A stretch of 38,283 bases of DNA from Hyphomicrobiales bacterium (GCA_018335895.1 JAGXQU010000108.1:1-38283), one strand, 5' to 3'. Shown: positions 16,845-25,131, numbered from the stretch's first letter. The notes: generated by a model not told the origin, from the sequence alone. Program-made: numbers and translations.

Positions 16845-17687
16845 TCAATGAGAAAGAAGAATGGGCACTGGCGGTTGTGCGATCATGCTTTTTGTTGCAC
16901 CGCCCAAAACAAAGTCCCGGATGCGAGAGTGGCCAAAAGCTCCCATAACAAGCAGATCAGCGTTTTTTGATTCGACTGAATTTCTCAGGACCTCGCCAAT
17001 GCTGCGATTGTCCGCGTCAATGGCTTCCAGCACCGTGTTCACACCATGGCACTGCAGATGCTTCACCAGTTCGGCGCCGGAAACGCCGGAATTGAGATCC
17101 TTCTCATTGGTCACTATCAGCGCAATAATCCTCTTCGCTTTTATCAATATTGGAAGCGCGTCAGCGACAGCCCTCGCCGCCGGCCGGCTGAAATCCCATG
17201 CGATAAGCACGGTATCCAGTGAAAATTGACGCTCTTGGGTTTGTGGTATCACCAACGTGGGGCGACCGGAGCCAAAAATTATGGATTCCGCGTACCATTG
17301 ATCGAATAGTTCTCCTTCGGGCACCGGCACAATGGTGAGATCTCTTAGTCTGGCATACTCGGTGAGTAGGCCGGGTACTTCATCAATTAGACAGTGCTCA
17401 AGTATTCGCTCTTGAAAAATGCCGCGCTTCTTTGCCTTCTCTTCAAATGCCTTCAGAATTGCTTCAGCGTTTTTCGCACTTCTTTGTGCTTCTGCCACCG
17501 CCATCGCCGAAAGTCCCAGTAATGAATTGGCTAAGACATTGCCTAGAGGACGCACCTCGACGGCACATGTGATCGCAGAGAGCCGAGCTTCAACTGCAGA
17601 CGTAAAATTGATCGCTTGATCGATCGCGCCAACAGGCGTGGGATCGGGATATGTTATCAATGTTAGAAGAACATCCTTAAAGGTCAT
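16845..17687 (-). CDS. Universal stress protein
   Basis: A 280-aa double-UspA protein. The start MTFKDVLLTLITYPDPTP at 17687 follows GGAG with a 7-nt spacer. The C-terminal domain ends with VMGAFGHSRIRDFVLGGATKS, a G-x2-G-x9-G-G variant in which the final Ser/Thr of the ATP-binding motif is not conserved. It is closely similar in layout to the broken gene at 11899-12744 and could compensate for it. A small inverted repeat (17749-17770) lies upstream. Confidence 0.85.
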   Translation of the reverse strand: MTFKDVLLTLITYPDPTPVGAIDQAINFTSAVEARLSAITCAVEVRPLGNVLANSLLGLSAMAVAEAQRSAKNAEAILKAFEEKAKKRGIFQERILEHCLIDEVPGLLTEYARLRDLTIVPVPEGELFDQWYAESIIFGSGRPTLVIPQTQERQFSLDTVLIAWDFSRPAARAVADALPILIKAKRIIALIVTNEKDLNSGVSGAELVKHLQCHGVNTVLEAIDADNRSIGEVLRNSVESKNADLLVMGAFGHSRIRDFVLGGATKSMIAQPPVPILLSH

Positions 17688-17748
17688 AGGCATTCTCCAA
17701 GAAGACGTGTCCAGTAAAGTCACTAGGCGAGCAAACACGCGTTGATTC

Positions 17749-17770
17749 AAAGCAAGTCATAATGCTTGCT
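17749..17770. promoter_or_regulatory. Inverted repeat upstream of usp (possible operator)
   Basis: AAGCAAG-N8-CTTGCTT, a perfect 7-bp dyad about 60 bp upstream of the usp start at 17687. Its spacing and symmetry suit a dimeric regulator, but no known consensus was recognised. Confidence 0.35.
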
Positions 17771-17851
17771 TCAATTAAAATGTTGGATGTTAGTCTTGGA
17801 GTCTCTGAAGCCTCAGCTACATATATTGATGTAACCTGCCACTCATTGGAG

Positions 17852-18187
17852 TCACCCAAATATTACATCCGTACTACTAGTCAGGTGCATCTCTCCGATT
17901 TCTCGACTCCTGCCAGAATGATCATCCTTTGTGGTGCTTAGTTTTGGGATAACTGGCGAGGCGTGGATCGAGGGGGAGGTATGATTACCTATGCCGCTGC
18001 GCTCCGCTTGGATCGGAGGACATGGCACTGAGCCATAAGAGCAGAAGACACAGCAATCTCGAGGCTTCGGCCGTATCATCATGCCGCACCATGCGCATTC
18101 ATGGACAATCCGGCACGCGTCAGTGGGCATGCGCTCAGTCTTTGGAGTGCCGCATCCAGGGCATGAGATGACCGATTGATCCATCAT
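17852..18187 (-). CDS. GDCCVxC-domain zinc-ribbon-like protein
   Basis: An 111-aa protein, start ATG at 18187 or 18184. Two CxxC knuckles (CPGCG near 9-13, CAWCG near 31-35) are followed by RDCCVFCSYGSVPCPP (about 43-58). This is the hallmark of GDCCVxC-domain (seleno)proteins, here with Cys at all positions and Arg replacing the first Gly. Family function is unknown; likely metal binding or redox. Typical members are about 70 residues, so the last 40 residues may be a read-through into former non-coding DNA. It is divergent from the SHOCT gene across one shared FNR box. Confidence 0.72.
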   Translation of the reverse strand: MMDQSVISCPGCGTPKTERMPTDACRIVHECAWCGMMIRPKPRDCCVFCSYGSVPCPPIQAERSGIGNHTSPSIHASPVIPKLSTTKDDHSGRSREIGEMHLTSSTDVIFG

Positions 18188-18242
18188 GTCACTTCCCTGC
18201 TCGCCACCATCAGTTCTGGCTCATGAGCCCGCAGCATCGTGA

Positions 18243-18256
18243 TTGATCCACATCAA
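18243..18256. promoter_or_regulatory. FNR/FixK box shared by divergent GDCCVxC and SHOCT genes
   Basis: TTGATCCACATCAA, a perfect TTGAT-N4-ATCAA. At -41.5 spacing it predicts starts near 18208 (leftward, leader about 21 nt) and 18291 (rightward, leader about 32 nt). One site can therefore serve both genes in standard geometry. Confidence 0.72.
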
Positions 18257-18322
18257 AGCAGATTGACAGATCAAGGCTAGTTTGCAGCCGTGTCAATGTC
18301 GGCGCAAAAAAGGAGCGATACC

Positions 18323-18571
18323 ATGATGTACGGCTGGTGGGACGGTGCTTCAGCACCTTGGTACGGCATGATTTTTGGTCCGATCATGATGATCGCGTTC
18401 ATTGTCCTGACCGTACTCATTATCGCCTGGGCGTTCCGCGCTTTTGGTCTTGGCTGGCAATCGAACTCACCGGACAATACCCCGCTTGACACGCTCAAGC
18501 GCCGCTTCGCGCGTGGGGAAATTGATCGCACAGAATATGAGGAACGCAAGAAGCTCCTGACTGGTGCTTGA
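18323..18571 (+). CDS. SHOCT-domain small membrane protein
   Basis: An 82-aa protein, start MMYGWWDG behind AGGAGCG (7-nt spacer). An N-terminal aromatic segment precedes one or two hydrophobic helices (IFGPIMMIAFIVLTVLIIAW). A C-terminal SHOCT motif follows (PLDTLKRRFARGEIDRTEYEERKKLL). SHOCT tails are short helical interaction modules found on many bacterial membrane and secreted proteins; function is unknown. The FNR box upstream suggests expression at low oxygen. Confidence 0.82.
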   Translation: MMYGWWDGASAPWYGMIFGPIMMIAFIVLTVLIIAWAFRAFGLGWQSNSPDNTPLDTLKRRFARGEIDRTEYEERKKLLTGA

Positions 18572-18605
18572 GGCGCGGCGTCTCGCGCGAGCCTGCATCT
18601 CAATG

Positions 18606-19020
18606 CAGCGGGTCGGAATGCTTAAGTCACATCTTCCTTGGATCTTCTGAAGATAATGAACGATCTCGCGACGAATGGCGGGCCTCACCATTTTTTCGCA
18701 GGACATCCTGCAGCATCGCTTTGTCCAGCGTCAGATCCGCCAACACTCGCTTCAGCTTTGCGTTCTCATCCTCTAGCTGCCTCAGACGCCGGATCTCGGC
18801 GACACCCATGCCGGCATAAACTTTACTCCAGCGATAAAATGTCGGCTCCGACACGCCTAGCTTGCGGCAGATCTCCTCGATCGTCGTGCCGCTCTCAGCC
18901 TGACGCAACGCAAAGGCAATCTGCTCCTCGGAAAACCGCTTCCGCTTCATGGCATCCTCCCTCCACGGGGTTCAGAATGCCCAAAATAATTGCCCTCAAC
19001 ATGGACCAGTTTTTAGGGTC
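18606..19020 (-). pseudogene. Truncated IS3-family element (orfA plus start of orfB)
   Basis: orfA (reverse, from ATG at 18950: MKRKRFSEEQIAFALRQAES, HTH EICRKLGVSEPTFYRWSKVY, then the leucine-rich DENAKLKRVLADLTLDKAML) is intact up to LQDVLRK. A following frame starts MVRPAIRREIVHYLQKIQ like orfB and then stops resembling the family near 18606, so the catalytic domain is missing. The presumed right end lies near 19000-19020. It is a different subgroup from the element at 9.5 kb. Confidence 0.75.
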
Positions 19021-19327
19021 AGGATCATCGCTTCCGGCTAGCCGAGCCGCTCGAGAAATTGCAACGACTTATCGCGAATGGTTGCGAGCAAAGGTTCTTA
19101 CTGGTCGCAAAACCGAATTATTGAATCAGTGCCCTGATACTGACGCAAACGCATGTGGATAAAGTATCTCGTTGTGCAGATTGTGCAGGACGCATTAGCA
19201 TGGAATAGAAGTTGCTGATGCTCTGTTTTAAAGTGCCCATGTCTGAAAAAGATCCAGGCTGCCGTCATAGGGCGCAACACAACAGGACCAGCAGATTTGA
19301 AGCCGTTCTCTTGAATTGTTAGAGCAC
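19021..19327. other. Gene-free stretch next to IS relic
   Basis: About 300 bp without a credible gene; no FNR box or strong hairpin was found. Confidence 0.3.
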
Positions 19328-19747
19328 ATGGATAAGCGCATCGCCGGCGATACGATAGCAGCCGCTATTGCCTATTTCATTCTTGTGTTTGCAGTTGGAT
19401 TTTTGCTAGGCGCTCTACGAACTTTAGTAGTGGTGCCTCGACTGGATAATCCACATGGTAAGACAGTTGGTGTTTTGATCGAATTGCCGCTTATTCTAGC
19501 TGTTTCATGGTTCATTTGTCGTTGGCTTACCAGTAGGTTTGAAGTTTCTCCTGACGTAGCGCCAAGACTCCTGATGGGCGCTTTCGCTCTTGCGCTACTT
19601 CTGTTAGCCGAGTTCCTACTGGCAACCGCGGTCTTCGGGCGAACCGTTGCAGCGCAAATCCACCAGTATCAGTACGCGCCAGAAATGCTCGGCTTAGCTG
19701 GCCAAATCCTATTTTCACTTTTTCCCCTCTTGCAGTCGCGCCGCTGA
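19328..19747 (+). CDS. Small four-helix membrane protein, function unknown
   Basis: A 139-aa protein starting MDKRIAGDTIAAAIAYF at 19328. Four hydrophobic segments are visible: IAAAIAYFILVFAVGFLLGAL, a middle pair around VGVLIELPLILAVSWFIC and LLMGAFALALLLLAEFLLAT, and LGLAGQILFSLFPLL. A conserved-looking loop is TLVVVPRLDNPHGKTVGVLIE. I do not assign a family. It faces, convergently, another small membrane protein gene. Confidence 0.65.
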   Translation: MDKRIAGDTIAAAIAYFILVFAVGFLLGALRTLVVVPRLDNPHGKTVGVLIELPLILAVSWFICRWLTSRFEVSPDVAPRLLMGAFALALLLLAEFLLATAVFGRTVAAQIHQYQYAPEMLGLAGQILFSLFPLLQSRR

Positions 19748-19834
19748 CACTGCTTACCGAGTGAAAACACGCGCGGCTTCCAAAATTTTTTCTCAGTTCG
19801 CTCGAAGGAATCGTTAAGTGGCTCTTTAGACGCA

Positions 19835-20194
19835 TCACCCGTGCCAGTGAACCCAGGCTCGCCGAGTGTTCGCCTGCAGCCAAATCGAAAGTGCGGTGCT
19901 AAGGCCAACCAATACGAATAGTGTCACCCTCAGAGCCCCGCCCTGATCTGGATTGGTGACTCCGTGCAAAGCAACAAAGATGAAGTTCAGGACTAGATAT
20001 GAAGCTATCGCAACGATTCCTGTCTTGCTGTCTGCGGTTCCAAATACACTCCAAAGCGCCCACAGCCCAAGAATGATGTTCGATACAATACGAATAGGCT
20101 CTGCCTGGCCAATGCTCACGTGTACAGCTACATCAAATAACTGCACTGCAATCAATGCAGCGAGGATACCGAATTTGAGATTCCGCTTTTTCAT
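19835..20194 (-). CDS. Small membrane protein, function unknown
   Basis: A 119-aa protein starting MKKRNLKFGILAALIAVQLF at 20194. Four hydrophobic segments of about 20 residues are connected by short loops (IRIVSNIILGLWALWSVFG; IVAIASYLVLNFIFVALHG; VTLFVLVGLSTALSIWL). The frame extends to 20344 but the upstream part is polar and unlike a signal. No motif was recognised. Confidence 0.6.
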   Translation of the reverse strand: MKKRNLKFGILAALIAVQLFDVAVHVSIGQAEPIRIVSNIILGLWALWSVFGTADSKTGIVAIASYLVLNFIFVALHGVTNPDQGGALRVTLFVLVGLSTALSIWLQANTRRAWVHWHG

Positions 20195-20424
20195 TCTTCT
20201 ACGCCTTGCCCGACAACCACCTAAGTGACCACATACAAAGTCTAGGTTAGATTTTGCATGAGCAATACTGGTTTGGTTGCAGCCCATGCCAGTTTGAGAT
20301 TGCCTTTTCGAATAGGCGATCAGTTGCACTGTCAGCCATATCAAGTTTCCTAGCGCAACGCCAAGATGTCATTTGGGTTCGCGTCGCCATCGCTATTCCA
20401 GGGCTTCTCCACCCCTTAGTCCCA

Positions 20425-20580
20425 GGTCTTGCATCGCGGCAGCAGCTTGCGAAAGAGCTCGGTTATACCGGCGCGCTCGATGGCTCCGCCGAAATGAACA
20501 TTTGGCTTCACAAACAGGTAATGGCCAAATTTATGGAAGGCGGCGGTAAGGTGCCGGACAGCCTGAAAGACGGAGTATAA
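20425..20580 (+). pseudogene. DUF3597 protein, C-terminal remnant
   Basis: The frame reads SRQQLAKELGYTGALDG, then SAEMNIWLHKQVMAKFMEGG, then GKVPDSLKD before the stop. This is the well conserved end of DUF3597 proteins (normally about 120-150 residues). Upstream of 20425 the frame no longer resembles the family, so only about 50 residues remain. It is close to the right att-like repeat. Confidence 0.7.
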
Positions 20581-20638
20581 TAGCGCCTCTAAATCCAGGC
20601 GATAGCGATTTCAAAGACTGACACTATTGGTCGTAGGC

Positions 20639-20666
20639 CAGGTTTCGCTTGATCGAGCGAAACCTG
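20639..20666. terminator. Perfect 11-bp hairpin after DUF3597 remnant
   Basis: CAGGTTTCGCT pairs with AGCGAAACCTG around a six-base loop (TGATCG). No U-tract follows on either strand. It may be an old terminator or a structural element of the island junction. Confidence 0.45.
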
Positions 20667-20825
20667 TCCGACCAAGAGTTTTCAACAATTTGTGCGAGAT
20701 CGTGACTGGAGCACTTACTCGCTAGCTATTGCGCGAAGGCTATAGAGTTGCCGACTTGCTACTACTTCCGCGCCTAAATCAAACGTAGCGAACTCGAAGA
20801 TTGTTGTGTGAAGATCGAGGTCGCT

Positions 20826-21031
20826 GGAACAGCTGAGCGGTTCTGTAAACCGCAGCAACACGCCGAAATACTACTGCTAAGTCATTGAAATCTTGATGGG
20901 CGCACCAGGGCTCGAACCTGGGACCCGCTGATTAAGAGTCTCATCGCTCACGAAGGATATCAAATACTTAGCTGTAAACTGCGCTCATTCGCTCTCAAGC
21001 AGATCAATGCGTTACGCACGAAATGTAAACT
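20826..21031 (-). repeat. att-like repeat, copy 2 (tRNA-Lys 3' end plus TGTAAAC motifs)
   Basis: Partner of 9028-9235 in the same orientation, offset about 11.8 kb. The 45-bp tRNA-Lys(CTT) 3' core lies at 20897-20941. TGTAAAC words are at 20844, 20973 and 21024, with nearly the same spacing as in copy 1. The CCA end is lost here (ATCA) and one acceptor pair is mismatched. Conserved flanking blocks are GAGCGGTTCTGTAAACCGC, CTTAGCTGTAAACTGCGC and AGATCAATGCGTTACGCA. Confidence 0.75.
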
Positions 21032-21040
21032 GACCCGACT

Positions 21041-21122
21041 GAACCTCTTCTTCGGGATCTCACAAGCTCCTGCCCCAAAAAATTCTCTCGTAACGTTGGT
21101 TCAAAAAAGCCAGGTCAGGTCA
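21041..21122 (-). mobile_element. Right-end relic of the 9.5-kb IS type
   Basis: About 80 bp aligning with 10706-10786: the orfA start region (AACCTCTTCTTCGG) through the outer end (AAAAAAGCCAGGTCAGGTCA), with scattered substitutions. Nothing else of the element remains. It abuts the att-like repeat directly. Confidence 0.7.
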
Positions 21123-21220
21123 ACGGCCGCCCGGAAGCGATGGCTGGATTGGCCTCCGTGTCGTTTGGCGAGACCTCTTCGACCAAAAATGAGCGACCAG
21201 CAGCCTCGCAGCGCCTCAAA

Positions 21221-21266
21221 AATTGCCAATTTAGAGCGAGACAATTGCCAAAATAATTGCCAATTT
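21221..21266. repeat. Three AATTGCCAA words
   Basis: AATTGCCAATTT (21221), AATTGCCAA (21243) and AATTGCCAATTT (21255) within 46 bp, just upstream of the gene at 21330. They could be binding sites for a regulator or element-borne iterons; nothing identifies them. Confidence 0.4.
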
Positions 21267-21329
21267 GGGCCGTGCACCGGGTGGTGGGGTCAGCGTAGCG
21301 TGGCGTTCAGTCAAAGGGGAGTGCCGACT

Positions 21330-21638
21330 ATGCAGAAGCCGCGAATAACACATCATGCCCGGCAACGGCTCCAGCAGCGAGGTAGCCGGCCAATAGATGT
21401 CGCGATCATAATGAGTTACGGGGACATCGAGGTTCCCGCTCGGGACGGCTGCCGCTGGGTGCAGCTATCGCAAAGGGAGGCTGCGCGGCTTCAGAATGAG
21501 GGCAGCATCAATGTCTCCGACATTGATCGGGCGCGACGGCTTGTTTTGCTGGTCGGTCCAGATGGGAGTGTTGTCACCATCCTCAAGCGCAGCCCTGACA
21601 GGCGCATTTCATCTCGCCGTGGGGGAACCCTCCAATGA
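21330..21638 (+). CDS. DUF4258-like small protein
   Basis: A 102-aa protein, ATG at 21330 behind AAGGGGAG. The N-terminus ITHHARQRLQQRGSRPIDVAIIMSYG followed by a beta-rich middle fits the DUF4258 pattern (H-x3-R-x2-QRG...G). Family function is unclear; some relatives resemble RelE-fold toxins, but no catalytic site can be named. Its stop overlaps the next start (ATGA at 21635), so the two products are likely made together. Confidence 0.6.
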   Translation: MQKPRITHHARQRLQQRGSRPIDVAIIMSYGDIEVPARDGCRWVQLSQREAARLQNEGSINVSDIDRARRLVLLVGPDGSVVTILKRSPDRRISSRRGGTLQ

Positions 21639-23194
21639 GCGGCGACAACGTCGTCCCATTCACCCGCAATCGAAACACCACGCATGCATCATCCCGAGGC
21701 ACACGGCACGCGCGTGACGCGGACGAGCTGCTCCGCAATCTGCGCGCCACTAAGCGTCTAGAAAAGCCCGACCAGGCGATATTGGTCGACAATCTCGGCC
21801 GGCTACTCGTGCAATTCTACCCTGATGGCCCGAAGGCTATAGCCCGAGACCTTCTTGAAGATAATGAACGCGAAAAGCGTAAGCGATACATTCGGATTCC
21901 GGGCGAGCGCGTGGGTCCGGCAACACGGCATGCGGCTTCTGGGGGAAGCTTCGCCCGGATCATCGAACGGCTCATCGACTTGCGAGTAAGTGAAAATGTT
22001 AGCCGCGATCAGGCAAAAGGCGAGATTGTTCGCAAGACACTTTGGAGAACTTCGTTCAGTCCACCGCCACCCTTTCGCATGCCTGCAAATCCGAATGAGG
22101 CAGACGTTGCTCAATTCGCCGCAGACATGCGAGTGATGTGTGACCGACTCGCGGACGAAACCGAGTTGGCTGAGTTCTTTGCGTTGATCGCCAAGCATCC
22201 CATATTTCCAAGTGGTCCTTGGTTAAATTGCAACGACAAGCTTGAACTGTATCCTGAGCACGAACCCAATATTCTTTACGACTGGGACGATGATAACGAA
22301 GGGGATCTCTTACCGTTATCGATACCGTGGTGGGCTCCGCGGTGCATCGTCGGGCATTTGTATATTCCTTTTACATGCTTTTGCGTGCAGATTCCCGAAC
22401 GCAGTGCGTCCAAAATCTTCGCACAAGAGGGGAAGCCAAGCCGGTGGGATGAGAGCTACTATCACCGCATCGAGAGTTTCATTCGTGAGGAACATCTGGT
22501 CGAGAAGCGACTATTTCACCGCCTACCGCTTTGGCTCGCTGTTCTTCCACTACGCAACAGACTGATTCCCTGTCTCTATGCGGCGATTGATCTCCCGGGT
22601 GGCTTCTACCCAAATCAGCAGTACGCCGCACTTAACGACATACTGAATCCGCAGTTTGTCGCAAACTTCGGCACGGATGTCAGCAACGATGCCATACTGA
22701 TTCCTGAGAGCGACGATGATCCGCAAGATACCTTCTACGTACTTGCGTCGCAGACAGAGATCATTGCAACCGGTACGCGTGTTGACGGCAATATCGTTAA
22801 TTTCAAATGCGAACGAGGATGCGCAGCGTGGACCGACGACCTACCAGAATGGCTTGCCGAGCAGCCGGTCGCGCGCTTGCTTAGACTTGCAGCCGATTCC
22901 GACTTAGCAATGTCTTTCGCGCTCGCTCCCCGAATGTTCTACGGGCGCGAAGGGGAAAGTGGCGATAAAGCGATCTTTCGACCGGCTTTTTCGGACTCCG
23001 ATACCGCATACACCGGCCTCCGCGACAACACGATTGCTGCATACCTGCTTCGTGATTTCGTAAAGGCTGGCGAATCTTCCATTTTTGAAGCCTTGAAACG
23101 GGACGCGCTTATCAAGCGAGATGCAGCGAATTCCATTCTACGCGAGAGAATTTCTAGCTTCCGGAAGACTTTTGAACAGCGCTTTGAAAGCTAG
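21635..23194 (+). CDS. 519-aa protein of unknown function
   Basis: I do not recognise this protein. It is soluble, acidic in the middle (DWDDDNEGD near residue 215), with an Arg/Lys-rich N-terminal half (DNEREKRKRYIRIPGERVG) and tryptophan-rich patches. No signal peptide, membrane segment, P-loop or nuclease motif is visible. It is translationally coupled to the DUF4258-like gene. Two-gene coupling in a junction-proximal accessory region could suggest a toxin/antitoxin or phage-interaction role, but nothing in the sequence proves it. Confidence 0.7.
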   Translation: MSGDNVVPFTRNRNTTHASSRGTRHARDADELLRNLRATKRLEKPDQAILVDNLGRLLVQFYPDGPKAIARDLLEDNEREKRKRYIRIPGERVGPATRHAASGGSFARIIERLIDLRVSENVSRDQAKGEIVRKTLWRTSFSPPPPFRMPANPNEADVAQFAADMRVMCDRLADETELAEFFALIAKHPIFPSGPWLNCNDKLELYPEHEPNILYDWDDDNEGDLLPLSIPWWAPRCIVGHLYIPFTCFCVQIPERSASKIFAQEGKPSRWDESYYHRIESFIREEHLVEKRLFHRLPLWLAVLPLRNRLIPCLYAAIDLPGGFYPNQQYAALNDILNPQFVANFGTDVSNDAILIPESDDDPQDTFYVLASQTEIIATGTRVDGNIVNFKCERGCAAWTDDLPEWLAEQPVARLLRLAADSDLAMSFALAPRMFYGREGESGDKAIFRPAFSDSDTAYTGLRDNTIAAYLLRDFVKAGESSIFEALKRDALIKRDAANSILRERISSFRKTFEQRFES

Positions 23195-23427
23195 GAGAAA
23201 CTAAGTTTGGGTTGCCGATTGACTGCCGTTTGCTGATCCCAAGGAGCCAACATGGCTTCAAACGGACCGAGATCGGTCAGCGTCCCGCTTTCCATTGGCC
23301 GAAACTCCGGCGCCAGCAATTCGGAATCGCGGCTGCCGACGCGAAACACCCTCAACGTACCTGCCTTGCCGAGCACGGCTGCGATGTCGTGGATCGTGAT
23401 TGCCATTTTCGCTTCATAGTCTGACAA
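23191..23427 (-). CDS. Small hypothetical protein
   Basis: A 78-aa frame, with MAITIHDIAAVLGKAG at 23406 the more likely start (71 aa). No motif was recognised. Its stop touches the end of the convergent 519-aa gene. It is kept because the composition is protein-like, but evidence is thin. Confidence 0.4.
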   Translation of the reverse strand: MSDYEAKMAITIHDIAAVLGKAGTLRVFRVGSRDSELLAPEFRPMESGTLTDLGPFEAMLAPWDQQTAVNRQPKLSFS

Positions 23428-23498
23428 TGTGCTACGAAAAGCAGCGCAACGACATGTGGTCCGGCCTTCATTTCACTCAGGACAATATGAAGATCTGA

Positions 23499-23888
23499 AT
23501 GAAACACTTGTCTCTGTTTCTTATACTCGGCGTCGCTGTAGGGTGCTCTGAGCAAAAGCCGGTACAGCTGTCCTGCCAAGGGTACTCAATGTCCGAACCC
23601 GAACCCGGTGCAAGAACAGACCTCTTCCACAATCTCTGGGTAGATTATCGAAACAATCAGATATCTGGTTTTCCGTTTACACCCAACAAGCTGCAGATCG
23701 TTCTAGTCAAAGATCATGAAATTGTACTGTACGGCATGCACAATGCGGAAGAGCGCAAGGTCGAGTACAAGGGAACGATAAATCGCCAAACAGGATATGT
23801 ATATATCCGTGCGATGTATTCACCGTCACCTGTGCCTTCTTCTGTGCGCATCGAACTTGTCTGCAAACCGACGGTGGTTCTATTTTGA
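23499..23888 (+). CDS. Putative lipoprotein, function unknown
   Basis: A 129-aa protein with an N-terminal signal and lipobox (LFLILGVAVGC, Cys16), so probably anchored to a membrane. The remainder is beta-rich with no recognised domain (WVDYRNNQISGFPFTPNKLQ; TGYVYIRAMYS). It is flanked by unrelated hypothetical genes. Confidence 0.65.
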   Translation: MKHLSLFLILGVAVGCSEQKPVQLSCQGYSMSEPEPGARTDLFHNLWVDYRNNQISGFPFTPNKLQIVLVKDHEIVLYGMHNAEERKVEYKGTINRQTGYVYIRAMYSPSPVPSSVRIELVCKPTVVLF

Positions 23889-23905
23889 TTGCGGTCTCTG
23901 GAATG

Positions 23906-25071
23906 TTAAGTGGCTGGCGCCGGTGGTATCTGCGCTATTTCACCCGCCAACATGCCATTTAGGCTCGGGTCAATTCGGTCGGCCTGCTGCCGTGCCCATG
24001 TGGCCCATTGCGCAACTTGATCGCCGGACATCCCCACCCGATCATCACGCAAAACGATTGAATCGGCGTAGGCGCGGATCCGATCCGCCCGCTCAAGCAT
24101 TTTCGCCTGACTGAGCAAGCGCCCGACACGCTCACTCGCCAGCCGCTCTTCACGCTCCCTCTCCTCCTGCTCGGCCTGGATCTGCCGCCGAACGAGTTCG
24201 GCTTGCGCTTCGGCCTTGCGGTCGATCAGCCATTGCCGCCTTGCAATGAGGCTTCGACGGTACGTCATTTCGGCGGTAACGAGCATTTCGACCGGAATTT
24301 CAGTAAGCTGGATCTCGAGCCGACCGTCCTCGTCTGACCACTGCGATTTCACATCAGCGATATCAGGCCGGCTAACCGCCAGCACCGACCGCTGCCGACG
24401 ATCACCGGGTTTCGGTTTATGAGCTCGATGGTGAAGCAGACATACGACTCACCGATCTGCAGACCGAGCTGCCTGTCGCTGCCGTAGCTTTGTATGTACC
24501 TCGACGTGCTCATCGACGCCCGACACCCGAGCCGCCGTGCCGCCAGAAACAGCGTATTGATGATCAACAACCGCCGCCGCTCAATGCCGTCGTCGTATTT
24601 TGGTGCGTACAGGCTGATTGGAGACCGCCTGTAATCTGCACGGCGCTCCTCGTCGTGCTCCAAGAGCTTTGCAACGAGTTGATGGCTCGATTGAAAGTCT
24701 CGGACGTGCGGCACCTTGCCGACCAGTTTCGCTACGAGTTGCCGCAATGCGGGTAGTTCTTCATCGAAGGTCGGCTCGGGCGGGATCGCCATCCCTGCAT
24801 ATTCTTCGACCCTGTTGAACGAGTAGGTGTGATTAGCATCTCTGCTAGTACGATCCGACGCACCCGGAAACCTGGCAGGCAGCGCCGCCCTATTGGTTGG
24901 TCGCCCTGCAGCCTTGCGCGCCCAATACCCGCGGCCAGGCACAGGAATACTGAGTTTCTTGCAATGCTTCGCTAGCGCGACATTCGAAATGCCGAGGTCT
25001 ACCGCGATTGAGCGGATCGGCTGCGACCATACCAGGTCATAGAGTTGGGATCGGGTGAACACGCGCTCCAT
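23906..25071 (-). pseudogene. Frameshifted HTH/coiled-coil protein (accessory family)
   Basis: Two reverse frames form one protein of about 385-390 residues. The first (from ATG 25071) is MERVFTRSQLYDLVWSQPIR, with a helix-turn-helix-like stretch RSIAVDLGISNVALAKHCKK and PGRGYWARKAAGRP. It runs into a stop at 24349. The second, overlapping from 24435-24385 on, is SQWSDEDGRLEIQLTEI, then a charged coiled coil (about 24100-24250) and a helical tail. This start-to-coil order is that of a family common near restriction and defence genes. The shift lies between about 24385 and 24435. Function is unknown. A more decayed relative sits at 30500-30690. Confidence 0.65.
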
Positions 25072-25131
25072 AGACTCTCCCCCAGTACCCTAGAGCTATG
25101 CTAGGTACGTCCAAATCAGTAGAAGTAGATT

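Larger units (their letters stand above)
20581..21329. other. Island junction region without genes
   Basis: About 750 bp holding, in order, a strong hairpin (20640-20665), the second att-like repeat (20826-21031), an IS right-end relic (21041-21122) and three AATTGCCAA words (21221-21266). No gene is seen. Confidence 0.6.

Noticed and set aside
17741-17749. FNR box at TTGATTCAA upstream of usp
   Set aside because: The two half-sites overlap without the required 4-bp spacer.
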